Assembly: GCA_944472155.2 (NCBI GenBank)
Contig: OX235271.1
Span: 37,808,633 to 37,872,632, forward strand
Direction of reading: 5' to 3'
DNA: 64,000 nt
From: Trichobilharzia szidati
Taxonomy: Eukaryota; Platyhelminthes; Trematoda; Strigeidida; Schistosomatidae
The translations under genes and the position numbers were made by a program. Below are positions 10,405 to 22,199 of the stretch, one piece after another. The stretch's first letter is position 1. Each line of letters begins with the position of its first letter. The notes under the pieces were generated by a model. It was not told the origin of the DNA. It saw only the letters and a list, made by a program, of their open reading frames with translations, and made no database searches.

Positions 10405-11371
10405 ATATGAATGGCTTCTTAGCTGAAGTTAAGGATTGGTCTGGCTCAAATGGTCTTAAACTAAATCCAACTAAATGTAATACTGTTGATTTCAGCTTGA
10501 GAAGTGAAAAAGACATGCATGGATTGATCCAATCTCATCATTGTTGTAATATTGATGGTACCATGATAGAGAGTAAGTCTAATGTTTCTTATCTTGGCAT
10601 TAGTTTCTCTTCAAACCTTTGCTGGTCGTCTCATACTCTTATAGTTTCTAAGAAGATTTTCTGTCTGACTTATTACAGAAAGAAGTTGAGGCACTCAGGT
10701 ATAGCCCAATCTCTTCTCATACAATTTATTAATTCATGTGTTTTGCCCATCATTCTTTATTGTTCTCCATTATTCTTCCCCGGGCTACTCAAGAACGACC
10801 ATATAATACTACGAAGAACATTGAAGGCTGTAAGTAGGGTTAGTGCTATCCCTTTGACTCAACTAACTGACACTGTTGTCAATAGACATATGAATTCTTG
10901 TAAACACTTAGCTAAAGTTATCTTGTCTGATAGTGAACATCTCCTTTATTCACAATTGTTTCCTTATATCTCTTCGAGTGAGACCAGAAGAAATTTCATA
11001 AACATTTATGCTCGTACTACAAAATATAAAAATTCGACCGTACCATATTTGGCTTGAGTATTATGTTAAGAGACAAATATCAGAAAAGAACTTTTACAAC
11101 TTTTAAATCATTAACTAAACTATAAAATGTAATGATGCATATTATTGCATGTGTGATTTGTTATATTATTTATTTATTATTCACTATGACCTAGAAATGG
11201 TGTTATTTTGTTGGGGTTTTATTTTTCCTATTAACTATCAATATTTTTAAAATTTTATACATTTATATAATTATAAACAGAGCTAAACCATTGCAATATG
11301 TAAAAGAAACGCTGAAAATTCCATGCTGTAAATTGTTATTGTTGTGGGATAAAGTGACTATTATTATTATT
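10405..11371 (+). pseudogene. CR1-like LINE ORF2, second half, and 3' UTR
   Basis: Continuation of the ORF interrupted at 7176. It reads MNGFLAEVKDWSGSNGLKLNPTKC (RT thumb region, a NGLKLNP block typical of CR1/Jockey), YLGISFSSNLCWSSHTLIV, FINSCVLPIILYCSPLFFPGL and a C-terminal stretch ending YARTTKYKNSTVPYLA, open to 11057. The 3' UTR runs to an ATT-repeat tail near 11371 and contains gctgaaaattccatgctgta...gggataaagtgac, the terminal signature shared with other CR1 copies here and with SINE-B. The frame is open over 216 codons in this half. Confidence 0.85.
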
Positions 11372-11379
11372 AAAAAAGT

Positions 11380-12300
11380 GGCTGCATTGGCTCCTTTTGC
11401 ATGGAGAACTCTAGTTGTTTCAGTGTTAGCTTTGTGGCCGGTTTGGATGAGGTGATCTATTATAAAACTCTTGGTGGTTTTAACAACTTATTTATGAAGT
11501 CACACTGGTAGGTGTTCGTGAGCACGAAAAATTAGGCTCCTTAAACGCTGGTCAATGCAGCAGTTAAGCTGAAAAATACAATCAAAGCTGGTAATTTTAG
11601 GTATTTCGTCTTACAGTTTCAGAATCACAGCCGGTTGTGTAGATAATTTAAGTTGCAGGTTTCCAGCACTGAACTATCTTTGAATCGAATTTCCTAACTC
11701 TCTGGTTATAATTTCACTTGGTATATCAGTTTTGAATAGTAGTCGTGAATATGAAGGCTTATTCTCAAGAGATATAGAAGAACTTTTTCTACTTAGCTAC
11801 ATCAATTCAATGTAAATTACAACAGGGATTGGTGTTATTATCAATATTTCTTTAATTATTATGGTTATATTACTATAAAATCCAATTGTGAACCAATCGA
11901 AAGTGATATTCTTTGTTCATCAGTGAGACTTTTAAATTCTCAGTGAATGTCTTCAATAAATTTTACAATTATTATTCATGTGTTCATATGGATAAGTGGT
12001 TTACTTATGAATCAAAATGAAGGATGTAAAAATTTCTCAGTATTACGTGAAAGTGAAGGACGACACTCAGTGCCTCCAAAGCATACAACTAAAAGCTATG
12101 GATTCCAACTATAGCGGAGTGAACCGACGAGTAAGTGGATAAAAAATTAGAAATAAGAGGCTTCTAATTATCAGAATAGAATCAGATTTCCGTAAATATG
12201 CATAATTCCTTAATAGAATAGTTCTATATAAAATAATATAGTAATATGTTATCACTGTTATTTATTTACTGATGACGTTTAAAGTACAATTCGTTGCTTG
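11380..12300. other. Unassigned DNA
   Basis: AT-rich. A short open stretch near 12030-12125 has no recognisable similarity. It may include the unrecognised 5' part of the PLE that follows. Confidence 0.45.
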
Positions 12301-12307
12301 TAATCGT

Positions 12308-12440
12308 CTTTTCTTACCTTGAGTTATGGGTGGAACTAAGAGCCCCCAAGCCTTGAAGTTTCAGTAGCAGCGGCGTTGCCTTTAAAGGGTAGGGATTGCT
12401 AGTTTTACTCCCAACTCTCCTTCTTCTTCTTTCTTACTAT
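12308..12440 (-). mobile_element. SINE-A, 3' half only
   Basis: Minus orientation: RTE-type tail (accttgagttatgggtggaa), then ccttgaagtttcagtagcagcggcgttg and gggtagggattgctagttttactcccaac. The tRNA-like head is missing and pyrimidine-rich sequence follows instead. Confidence 0.65.
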
Positions 12441-12489
12441 AGCCTGGAAGATGAAGCTTATATGTGCAAACCAAGTTCACTTTCAACAG

Positions 12490-14950
12490 CTTGAAAAAAA
12501 ATGTTTTCAAAAAAATTATTTTCAACGTATGTTGTCTACAGAGTGGAATTATTCCAAAGTCACAATGAGTTAAACCTCTTGAATACTCGCAAAAATCTGT
12601 ACTCTCTGCAAATCATACCTCCAAAGTATTTTTACAAGAAAGAATACATAATTGCAACATCAAACTTGAATCTTATCGAACTAGAATCAAAAATATAGAC
12701 GACTGTTTAACAATATTTGTTACAAGCCATATCTATGGATCCTTTCAAAAATTGTTTAATGAACGAGAAACTCATTTCCATAATGTCACTAAAAGAAGAC
12801 ATACAGAAATTCTTAAAACTCGAAGAAAAGAAACAACCAAAGAAAACCTCAGCAAATGATATGAAGAATATTAGAGCCATACATAACATGTCAGACAAGA
12901 TACTAACCGAAGATGAAATCTCATTACTATAGAAAGGTCTGAATTTCAATATCAGTAGAAAGCCATTATCGGTCCAGGAAAAAGCACCTATGATTGAACC
13001 TGCTCTACAACAATTCACCAATGAACAATCACAATCTGTTCGTCAAAAGATATCACATATATTAATGACACAACGAAACATACCATCTAATCTCACCAAA
13101 CAAGAATATGAAGCCTTCATAAATTTGAAGAAAGACAAAAGTATCGTTATAACGAAAGCCGACAAGAGAAATGTCACTGTGATAATAAACAGAATGGATT
13201 GTGAAAACAAGGCGATCGAACACATATCTGGAGGACCATACTTACTCATTTAAGAAAAGCAGAAATCTGTCGAACTCAACAAAATGAAACTAAATACAAA
13301 CACACTTCTTCAAGAAATGAAACCCAATTAGAAATTCTCTCTGGTTTAGACTAAAACCAAAATCTTAAGCACCTTCTAGATTCTACGGTCAACCAAAGAA
13401 ACATAAACCCACAGTTCCATAAAGAAGAATTTATGGTGAGCTATGATATTAACTCATTATACACTAGTGTCCCTATTACCGAAAGTCTTGTTATTATTTC
13501 CAGTCCACTGGAATGAGATACAACGCTACCACAAAGATGTCCACTGCACACCAGTGAAATAATTAAGAACTTGAAATTCTGTCTAGAAATTAATTATTTT
13601 ACATTTAAAGGGAATATATATAGACAGACAAATGGTGTTGCTACGGGTTCACCAGGCTCCCCAATAGTTGCTGACCTTTTCATGAATAGATTCGAAAATT
13701 ACATCTTTTCAAGCATACTCACTCCTAAAATATGGTTGAGATCTGTAGTGCTAAAACGAGATATACACAATTCATTCCTGGAGAAAATAAATTGTGTATC
13801 TCCCAGAATCCAGTTTCCTTTGGAAGCAGTATCAGGTGTCGGTGAACTACCATTTCTAGACTGCCTGCTTAGTTAAGGGGAGGGAAAACGGACATTTTAG
13901 TATATCTATATTCAGGAAGAAAACCCACTCCAACAAATATCTAGACTTCGGATCATCACACTCCATCAGCGCAAAGGTATCAGTTGTTTCAAGTTTTCTT
14001 AGATGAGCACACTTTCTGATAACGGATGAGAAAGAAAAAGAAGAAGAAATATCAAACATTACTGAAACTCTCAAGCAAAACAACTACCCAAGGGACTTCA
14101 TCAACCAAATCAACACAGACATTAGGCATGTTCGAAAGCGTATTCCGAAAACATGGATCTCAACAGTTGTCATTCCATATAGAGTAGAGAAGGCAGACTA
14201 TATCAGAAGAGTACTCAATCAGCTCGACATTGCAGTTTTCTTCAAAACATCAGACACACTGCGAAACAACCTTTTCCATATAAACACCAAATCCCTAAAG
14301 ATTCTCTATTTCATTGTGTCTATAAAATAAAATGCTTGCTGCGAATGTGATGCGATATACAACGGACAGACATCTCGAGAAATCAAAATCATAAGAGATG
14401 AACACCATAGAGCATCTGTTCGACCACCGAGAAATCCAGTTGAACTAGAAAAGCTTGAAAAACCATCAGCCATGGGTCTACACGCTATAGAATCAGGCGA
14501 CAAAATTGGTATGGACAATATTGAAATAATCCAGAAAAATTTCAGAAATCACAAAGAACGTCTAATATCAGAAGCACTTCATATCAAGTAGAATCCAAAT
14601 TGCATGAATAAGAATGATGCACTAGAACAGAATTTGACCTGGTTACAACATTATCAACATGGATGTGATAAGCGATTTCTTTGTGTAAGTACACGCTGAT
14701 TTTATTATTTTACGCACTCATCAAATCCAACAATCTACACCTTGTTTTGTTACCTTTACCAATTAGCCAGTTTGACAACGCAAACATGACCCTTTACTGA
14801 GGAACGATGATTAAGTTGTTTTATATAAGCTGAGATTTTGTAAACAGTGGTTTAATAATACTTTGAAAAAGCTATTAGCTTTAAATAGCGAAATGCCAGT
14901 AAAAACAATATCGTTTTGTTTTTCATTCATTGGGAAATACAAAAATACCT
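12490..14950 (+). pseudogene. Penelope-like element, subfamily II, multiply broken
   Basis: Recognisable PLE blocks in order: an N-terminal charged region with KFLKLEEKKQPKKTS (~12808), SIVITKADKRNVTVIINRMD (RT1-like, 13140), YDINSLYTSVPITES (motif A, ~13441), NGVATGSPGSPIVADLF (motif B, 13633), GELPFLDCLLS (13842), the linker, then a GIY-YIG domain ECDAIYNGQTSREIKIIRDEH (~14345) and a C-terminus LHAIESGDKI...ALHIK ending near 14590. Motif C (YVDD) is missing; after NRFENYIFSSI the sequence jumps to unrelated residues. Several stops and frameshifts make it non-functional. Its 3' UTR (to ~14950) matches 3312-3480. Confidence 0.82.
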
Positions 14951-14954
14951 TTAA

Positions 14955-15895
14955 TATAGTAGATGAGGCTTATTAGTGAGTCAAACGAGATTCAGACCCG
15001 GACAATGTGCGTGGTTATAGAACATTCTAACAACTAATCACAGACGCTTTATAATCGTATACATCTCTAACATAATATGAATTTAATGTATTGTGGTACC
15101 AGTATTAAAGCTTCTTCCATGACTGTGTAAAATAGACTGGTAACCAGTTTATTCTTGTTTGACATATTTCGATTTAAGTGTTCGACAAATCGCAATCTCT
15201 GGTAAAACATTTTCTCAAAGAAATAACAGATAATCTGAATAGATAATTTAAACTCTAAAAACAAGCTTTAGACAATTTGAGATTAAATATCCAGATGGCG
15301 ATTTTTCAGAAAAATCTAACTCTTTCAAAAAGTTAAGCCCTTATCCAACGCCTGAATCATATAAGTAAGTTTAGTCAAGGATGTTATATCGACTAGCAAG
15401 GCACAGAATCTACTTATAACCAGAGATAAGAGTATACTTTGTGATGCATTATATTTCCGTCTTTCATAAATATCTACGGTAGAGAAAACCGTCGTTTACT
15501 GGTTACACCATACAGTAGGCAGTACCAATGCTCTTTACAACGACAGAGTTAGAATACAATGGAACAATATCAAGAAATTACAGAAGAAATAATATAAATA
15601 TTCTTCACTTTGATATTTTATTGTGGGACATTTGGATAACGTACAATGTCAAAATCTTTTTCTGCAAGATGTAGTACTCCCCGCAGTGGTAAAAACATTG
15701 AGAATAACGTTGGGTAATCAAGGTCTACAGCAGATGTGCAAAGGAGTTGATTCAGTGATAAATATGACTGAATGATGTAAAGCTTTGTTGAGAAGTAAAA
15801 GACGGTTTCGGAGGTTTGAAGTTCACTAGCATTTCTGTGAGTGCTGTTGGTAGTGTTTTTCAGGGAGTTAGTTGCAGGCGCTGATCGCCTATTTT
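14955..15895. other. Unassigned DNA
   Basis: No domain recognised. The last ~250 bases have G/T-rich stretches that might be decayed RTE linker sequence joined to the next feature, but this cannot be shown by eye. Confidence 0.4.
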
Positions 15896-15899
15896 AAGG

Positions 15900-16960
15900 A
15901 ATTCGTCTTTTCCGATATAGAGTATCATTTGCAGTTTCGTCCATTAAGTTGTGGTCCTACTATAGATGCTTTGAAGGCTTTCAATATTACTTTGAAAAGT
16001 CGTTCCTCTTGATAATAGTCCGAGCCCACATCTGTTCCTCTTCTCGACATCATGTCCAGAAGACTATGTCTCCATTTTCTTCAGCAACACTGAGATAAAG
16101 TTCTTCTGATTTTCGGTGTGTCCGTCAGCTAGAATGCATGTTGCCTTATTTATGTCAGTTTCCTTTGATACTCTATCTCTGATCAACAAATTATTGAACT
16201 TTAGGAGGTCTGCGATGATTTCTCCGTTATCACTCATTTTGCAAAATGTCTCTCTACATTTGATGAGTTCCCTTGCTGTGTCATCTGCTGGTAGTTTAGC
16301 GTTCAGTACATCTCATTCGGATTTAGATGTGGCTGTGTTCCTGGGGCATTGTCTACTACTGTTAGCAGTTGTCTGTAGAAATCCTCTTTCTACTCAACTG
16401 AGTCTAGGTTATTAGGAAGAGCTTAGCGCTGCATACTTGTAATTGCCTTCCTCTTTGATTTAAATCACGTTGTTATTATCCCGGACGAAATTGGTTTTCA
16501 CTGCTCCATAACCTTCGGTTCTGTCAGTAAAATCATGATAATTGCTCGTTCAGCATCGTTGTGGTTGTGCAAGAGGAATACATTAATGACTCCAAAGTTA
16601 ACAATTTGGGGAGTTGAATTCCATCCCAGCTGCTTTGACAAATCGCTTACGCTTCCTAGCCGTGTTGTCTCATCTCCTTGACAGTCTAATCGGTCGTCCT
16701 AGTTTTGAGCACCGTGTGAATATTACATGTTCCTATGCCTATTTTTGGTTTTATAGAAAGAAGACACATCAGTTGACGGGTTTCCCAGAAGACTTCCATC
16801 AGACTGTATTATTTCGTCCCTCCAATTCCTGTGAAAAATGGGTTTATCTTATGTTATATTTCTATCCTTTGATGTTGCTGTGGCGATTGGATTGATTCCC
16901 TTGGGTGGAGGCATTAGCCAAGCGCGAAACCTTCGCTCTTTTTCAGAACTCAGGACAGGC
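15900..16960 (-). pseudogene. RTE LINE endonuclease-domain fragment
   Basis: The minus strand carries the RTE endonuclease region and follows the layout of 9330-10200 without a large gap. Matching plus-strand landmarks are tgatgagttcccttgctgtgtcatctgctgg (cf. 9648), cagttgtctgtagaaatcctctttct (cf. 9746) and ggaagacttcc near the N-terminus at about 16790. Numerous stops and indels break the frame. The RT half is absent. It is diverged from the 7177-10404 element and closer to the subfamily seen at 27373-27660, which shares the GKAAQ...REASQ N-terminal style. Confidence 0.78.
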
Positions 16961-16964
16961 TGTT

Positions 16965-17600
16965 AAACTAGTAAAATTACTACAATAAAATCATGTTCTC
17001 TGCTATTATACGTTCATTGAGAACCACTTGTGAGTAAATTTTAACTGTGTGTGTCAGAATTATGCTCTCATAACTGAATGGTATTGTTTTGTATATACAA
17101 TTCTGAACTCTATTACCTAGTTTAATTTATACGACCTAAATTTTACATCAGTTGGCTGAACTTGTCCATCAAATGTAAAACATTTATATACGTGAAAATA
17201 AAGCAGTGAATTTTCATACAGTGAGCAGGTGAAGAGTAAGTGCATATCAGATGAATGAATATTCTGTTTATATGCAAATTCTTAGTCTAAATATATATAT
17301 ATATATACTCATTATTACATGTTTGATTGAAAATATTCCTTTTCGTTTTGGAGTTTATACACTGTAAACTCCGGAAAATTTGATCTTCCTGTTATCATAA
17401 ATTGTGTTACTCATTCATTAATAATGATAATAGCGATAAATTTCCTTATCCTCTTTTTATGCCCTAATAATTCGAGGGAAATGTGAGGACATTTCAAACA
17501 ACCTTCTGTACACACTTAATTATTTAGAAGTCAAAGTTTACTAATCAGATTGGCCCGCATCATGATAGCGGACTAAACGTTGCATAATTTACTAGTTCAC
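16965..17600. other. Unassigned AT-rich DNA with a TA microsatellite
   Basis: A (TA)n run lies near 17289-17308. No coding similarity or SINE head recognised. Confidence 0.5.
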
Positions 17601-17604
17601 TAGC

Positions 17605-17703
17605 TTTCTAGCCAATTCCAAGCCTGTGAAAAGAGGGAGGGTTTACCGAGATACTAGTGACCCCACAAAATGAAAATCAGTCTCGTCGCTACAGAAACTT
17701 AAA
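17605..17703 (+). mobile_element. SINE-A body fragment
   Basis: The order ccaa..cctgtgaaaagagggagggttt...actagtgaccccacaaaatgaaaa...gctacagaaactta follows the middle of SINE-A (tggtaaagagggaaggttgagc...ctacagaaacttcaagc at 18945-19020). The head and tail are both missing. Confidence 0.55.
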
Positions 17704-17739
17704 TGCACAAGATAAATAATACAAATTTAAACAACAAAC

Positions 17740-18735
17740 GTATTTTCCATGGGTACCGGAGAGAAGAAATAACGAGACCCAGTGAAAGCTTTCAGGAAGC
17801 CAGTCATTCGATATGTCTCCCCTCTTTGAAACCAAAAATAAGGATAAGTAAGTGGAATTCTTGTACAATACACGAGGCTGGGAAGGCTGCCCAGATTGCC
17901 AAGTAAATAAAAAAATACAACACGGAAGTGTCTGAAATCTGTGAAAGAAGATAGAATGGATATAATGGATGAAGTTGTCAAAGCCAAGGTAGGAAAGGCA
18001 AGTTGCACCGTCATTTTTATTTATTTTTTTATTTTGATTACAGCTTGATGCCACACCGTATTTTCAGTACAAGTATGGAATTTTCAGCATGGATATCGGT
18101 AGCCCGAATTTGCAGGCCGACCATAGATATCAGGTGTGCGTCGGCAGGTGATCGAACCGCCGACCATCCACATGGCCGGCGAGAGTCCTAACCACTGTGC
18201 CACCGACGCACAGTCATCAGTCTGAAATAGATTTAGAAATTTTCCGAACTCAGCAAAAGGAACAAGATTTGGATTTTCCACATCGTTACGAAATCAGCTC
18301 TTCTATATGGTTCAGAAACTTGGCGCATAACGAAATGATTTTTCAACAGGCTAGTGCAGAATTTTATCATTTGCTGCCGTAGCTGGATCCATATTGAAGA
18401 TCAAACGGTTAATCGGAAAGAATTAGCAATCAGACACTATGGAAACAGGCCAATCAAGAACCTATCACTCAAAAAATATGTAGGAGGAAGTGAAGATGGA
18501 TCGGACATACACTGACGAGATTGTCGGATGACGTCGTCCCCAGGCCATCACTCGAGTTGGACTCGAGTGGGAAACGACTAGTCGGTGACATGAAAGGGAT
18601 AGTACATGCGGGAGATGATAGTTTATGAGCAATCAAGAGGTCAGCTAAAGTGGACAGAAGAAATTAGGACAAAGTGGAGTTGTGTTTCTGAAGCCCTATA
18701 TTCCACTCAGAACCCAAGGAAACACGAATAATTAT
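17740..18735 (+). pseudogene. RTE LINE with internal deletion: endonuclease N-terminus joined to C-terminal tail
   Basis: It begins with the N-terminal REEITRPSESFQEASHSICL and EAGKAAQIAK of an SR2-type RTE and continues, with stops, through EVSEICERR (the catalytic-Glu block). It then jumps directly to DEVVKAKVGKA, which corresponds to residue ~892 of the element at 7177-10404. The RT and most of the endonuclease are gone. A SINE-B (18015-18209) follows at once, after which the C-terminal tail resumes: SSIWFRNLAHNE (the LLYGSETW block), QANQEPITQKICRRK and RWIGHTLTR. The 3' terminus (gaagccctatattccactcagaac...) matches the RTE end. Two events are layered here, a deletion and then a SINE insertion. 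Confidence 0.8.
18015..18209 (-). mobile_element. SINE-B (tRNA head, CR1-type tail) inserted in an RTE remnant
   Basis: Right end accgacgc is the tRNA-like head. The B box is gtgatcgaaccgcc. The left end (gattacagcttgatgccacaccgtattttcagtacaagtatggaattttcagc in plus view, positions 18036-18090) is the tail shared with the CR1-like LINE. A short A-rich tail (T-rich on plus) follows. A possible 5-bp target duplication gtcat flanks it (18010-18014 and 18213-18217). Confidence 0.88.
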
Positions 18736-18838
18736 AATATATAAACAAAGAAATCACATAAAGATCAGTGTGAAATACATATTGGTTCAATGCTTAAACA
18801 AACATAAGATTAATTTCAGGTAATTATTTGTTTTCTGA

Positions 18839-18910
18839 GCGTCGGTGGCACAGCGGTTAGGACGCTCGCCGACTGTGCACATGGTCCGGGGTTCGATCCC
18901 CGGCCGACGC
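18839..18910 (+). promoter_or_regulatory. tRNA-like head with A and B boxes (Pol III promoter type)
   Basis: 72 nt that fold as a tRNA: acceptor arms gcgtcgg (18839-18845) and ccgacgc (18904-18910) pair perfectly over 7 bp; T-arm ccgggg-ttcgatc-cccgg contains the B box; A box is tggcacagcggttagg. A predictor may report it as a tRNA gene, but it continues without a break into the SINE body and repeats many times in the window, so it is a SINE head. Confidence 0.85.
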
Positions 18911-19069
18911 ACTCATTTACCTCACCAAGCCAGTAATAAGACTGGTAAAGAGGGAAGGTTGAGCATGCGGCCAGCAACGCTATCCCGTAAAAATAAACTC
19001 TGCTACAGAAACTTCAAGCCTCTAGCCTGAAGCCCTATGTTCCACTGGAAACGTGAAGGAATAAAAAAC
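18839..19069 (+). mobile_element. SINE-A, well preserved copy
   Basis: tRNA-like head at 18839-18910, body from 18911, then a 3' end (cctgaagccctatgttccac...acgtgaaggaata) that closely copies the 3' terminus of the RTE LINE (ctgaagccctatgttcctc...ctaaaggaaa, minus strand of 7185-7215). This is the clearest copy for defining the family. Pol III transcription would start at the head through the internal A and B boxes; mobilisation would use the RTE enzyme. Confidence 0.92.
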
Positions 19070-19074
19070 AGTAA

Positions 19075-19912
19075 ACCAATAACAGAGTTACTCTTGCTCG
19101 TTGAGTTGATAGTTACTCTGTGGAAGATAAAAAACTCAGCTGATTTGAAGTGATTCATCTTACCGACCAGTCCGATGTTTAGATCACTTGTGTATCTGGT
19201 GAGCAATACTGTTCAAATGAAACAATCCATTGTATACACTACAAAGAAACAAATTCCACGAGCCGGTCATGTAGCGCTGAGCAATACAATGGGAAGAAGT
19301 ATCAAGGAGTAATAGTGAAATTAAATGAAGAAAATGAAGGTGAAATGCTAATCTATCTTCACGACTATTATCAGTTATAAAGCACATCTACGATATTTTC
19401 AGACTAGATGTGGTAGTTTTGAACAGAGAGATTACATATATATTGAATGGCCCCTAACTGATAGTCAATTTCTTTTAAATACTGATAAATATTTTCACTT
19501 TGGTTAACTTTCATATTACTCTAGCCTAGTCTCGTTTCAGCTAAAATTACCACCTGAAAGTAACTGCATGTGAAAACTTTTCATGTGCGTTTTGAAGGAA
19601 ATGTATGACATATGAGACTGAAGCTGATTATTTGACGATTTTAATTGTTCTACGGCAATTTTTTCGAAGCTAATATCTAATAATTTCACAAGCAAATGCA
19701 CAGTGGGTTTCTATTAGCTTATTTTTGACAAAATACTAAAAATTAAGTGTGAAGTGTTGCACACCTTATACTACGGAGTATAAAACGTATTTTGAAGAGT
19801 TAGTTTAGACGGTCAATTAAATTATTTACCAGTGACTGAATCGTCTACGAGCTTGCTATGTGACTGGTAATTATTATATTTGAAACCCACTTAGTGCATG
19901 CTATTGATAAAT
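19075..19912. other. Unassigned DNA
   Basis: AT-rich, no recognised coding or repeat signature. Confidence 0.5.
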
Positions 19913-19915
19913 CAC

Positions 19916-19998
19916 AAACTGGTACAAAACAGATGCCCAGTACTCCTTGGTTTTCAATGGTTCTCCAATCGATATCATGGTCATGGTCAAATATGGAG
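19916..19998 (+). mobile_element. SM-alpha-type SINE, 3' half
   Basis: Reads aactggtacaaaacag...tgcccagtactccttggttttcaatggttctc...atcgatatcatgg, matching the 3' half of the units at 25405-25500. The hammerhead core is damaged (GAAAC replaced by caaaac) and the 5' half is missing. Confidence 0.7.
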
Positions 19999-20224
19999 GT
20001 GTGACATGTGTTAAGTTTTACGCATAATAAAGATAAAACACACTGTAGACACTATTCATACACACAGTATACAATACCCTTGTTATCTCATAACGTAGCA
20101 TTTGTTTTCTGTGCAGGATCTTCATGTAAAGTCGTAACCAAGATTGTATCATTAGGCACAACACTAGCCGAATTGAACCGAGATCCAATCCCTTGTGGTT
20201 CACAACACTTATTTATCGAAAAGA

Positions 20225-21360
20225 ATGGTTACTGTAAAAGGATATTCTTCTCAATAACTTCATCATCAATTTCTACAGTTATATATCCATAATAGTGAAT
20301 GAATTAGTGTTATTAACAAAATTATTGTTTAAACAACACAGAATCAATAGCAATATCAATGCATTAGAGTTCGATAGCACCGACATAGCAATACAGTGAG
20401 TATCAGAAAAATTAGGATAGATAATTAGACGAAGTCATCAATTTACATTATCCACTCAAGGCCAGGATAGTAGTAGTGGCTGAACTTGATTCTTCAGCAC
20501 ACAGAGCACCGATTGGTTGAGGAGAATCGCAATAGGTTTTGCTGCTTGGATTATGCTGGCAAACTATAGGTCTTATTTTCTACACGACCAGCGGTGATCC
20601 TTATTTGAAAGACCAATTACCTAGACAAGCCACTTCTAATTGTATCTACCGATTCAGCTGCACTCATGGAGCGAATTAAATTGGCCCTCACTCTAGGAGG
20701 TTGATTTTCTTGCTTAAGAACATCGACTAGTGTGGCTAAATGAAGGTGTAGTAAAACCATCAGTAGTTTGATATTAGACCACCTGGTCTAAACAGGCCAC
20801 AGAGCCGGCATTGAAGAATCCTTCTCTTTTATCTACCGGGTACCAAATTAACTCCCGAAAACATCCAGATACCACATTCTCCAAACAGCTGAGGCCCCTT
20901 GACCAGTCGGTTCTCTGTGTGCAGGAGAATCAAGTCCAGCCACTACTAGTATCCTGGCCTTCAGTGAATAGTGATAATTGATGACTTTGTCTAATTATAT
21001 TTCTTAATTTTTCTGATATTCGTTGTATTGCTATGTTGATGCTGTCGAACTGTTATTATTGATTCCTTTACTTCCCAGAGAAAAATAGGGCTTCAGCTGC
21101 ACGTCTCCATTTCGTTCGGTTCTCTACTAACTTTTTCACCTGGCTTCACCTCTGTCCACATGCTTTCATCTCCTCTTCACATGACCGCCTCCATGTCACT
21201 TTTGCATTGACGACCAATTTGCCGCTTCCCGTTCGGCTTCCACTCAAGTGATGGCCTGTCGTGTGATGTCACTTGATGGTTTTCTCAGAGTATGTAGATA
21301 TAACTGTGGAACTTGATGATGAAGTTATTGAGAAGAATATTCTTTTTCAGTGAACATTCT
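20225..21360. mobile_element. Large fold-back element with ~150-bp inverted arms, interrupted by an RTE end
   Basis: Arm 20378-20525 pairs with 20905-21050: ttcgatagcacc...catagcaatac...atcagaaaaatta...ggccaggata.tagtagtggctg recurs inverted on the right. A second, outer pair, 20225-20295 with 21292-21362 (ttgatgatgaagttattgagaagaatat and complement), shows that the symmetry extends further. An RTE 3' fragment (21051-21290) is inserted in the right arm between the two pairs. The ~380-bp centre has no coding similarity. Target duplications are not evident. It may be a non-autonomous DNA transposon or another PLE-type fold-back. Confidence 0.75.
21051..21290 (-). mobile_element. RTE LINE, extreme 3' end
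   Basis: Starts with the ATT-type tail and the RTE terminus (cctttacttcccagag...atagggcttcagctgcacgtctcc), then the antisense of the C-terminal tail (cacatgctttcatctcctcttcacatgacc, cf. 7278-7308). Severely 5'-truncated, ending at the cagagtatg block. It lies in the right arm of the surrounding fold-back and is therefore younger. Confidence 0.85.
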
Positions 21361-21719
21361 GTTAAATATTTTAATTGGCATTTTTAATGACTTAACTATT
21401 GGCCAATTAAATTGTGCATGAGACTAACGTGCCATACAAGGATATATCTGGACTACGGAAAGAACAAGAAGTGAATAATGAATTTCTCTGAATCAGAATC
21501 TAGGTAGGTCGGTCACCAGTAAGTAAACATGTTAGCCGGTTTCAGTAAAACCTTTCATTCCCCTCATCCCAATGAAACGAGCATTCCAGAATAAATTCTC
21601 AGATACCCATTAGAGAGAATATGCACCGATTGATTATTTCACTAATGTTAGGCGTTTTGGAAGCATGTTGTTAAAAACTTCCAACCCTTAAGTACAATGT
21701 AATTTATAATCTCTTGGAT

Positions 21720-22090
21720 CCCCAGGCTGAAAATACGGCGCCAATTGGACATCTCGACTTCATCTCGTTTTCTGCAGGCCCGTTTAGCTGGCTCCATGAC
21801 TGTCTATTAGCTTTCATTTTTCCTGGTGTACAATCTCATTGACGTCATTCCCTGACACAAACCCAACTCGTGGTTTCCATTTAGGGTTCCAGTAGAGCTC
21901 ATGATGTTACTTATCGAACCCCTTAGCACGGATACGATTTATCTCATTTTTCTTATGCATATTTTTTAGACTATGGATTCTTGATTGCTTCATTCCAAGA
22001 GTTCTTTGCCGTTAGTACTCTCTAGGTGACTATATAATCTTGAATATGGAACAGTAGCAGCCATTGACGAAAGTTTGCTCAAAATCCAGT
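21720..22090 (-). pseudogene. RTE LINE C-terminal tail, diverged
   Basis: The antisense of the SR2-type tail is visible as ccaactcgtggtttccatttagggttccagtagagctcatgatg (GRPxxTW/WNP block) and tccaagagttctttgccgttag...taatcttgaatatgga...gcagccattgacgaaagtttgctc (LLxR block, cf. 7477-7550). Old and full of changes. Confidence 0.65.
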
Positions 22091-22094
22091 GGAT

Positions 22095-22190
22095 ACGTAC
22101 TGCCTATGAGTCCCAAACTGCAACGGAACAGCCGTCCAGTATTCCCTGGTTTTCAATGGTTCTCTAATTGATATCAACCCGTGGTCTTAA
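22095..22190 (+). mobile_element. SM-alpha-type SINE, hammerhead region and 3' half
   Basis: Contains tacgtactgcctatgagtcccaaactgcaacggaacagccgtccagta, the hammerhead-like block with CTATGAG in place of CTGATGA and GGAAC in place of GAAAC, then the conserved ttttcaatggttctctaattgatatcaaccc. The tRNA-like head is not present; it abuts the RTE fragment. Confidence 0.75.
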
Positions 22191-22199
22191 CTGAAGTCT

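Noticed and set aside
18839..18910. A genuine tRNA gene
   Set aside because: It has a perfect acceptor stem and T arm, but the anticodon loop is irregular, the sequence runs on into SINE body, and the same head recurs many times in the window.
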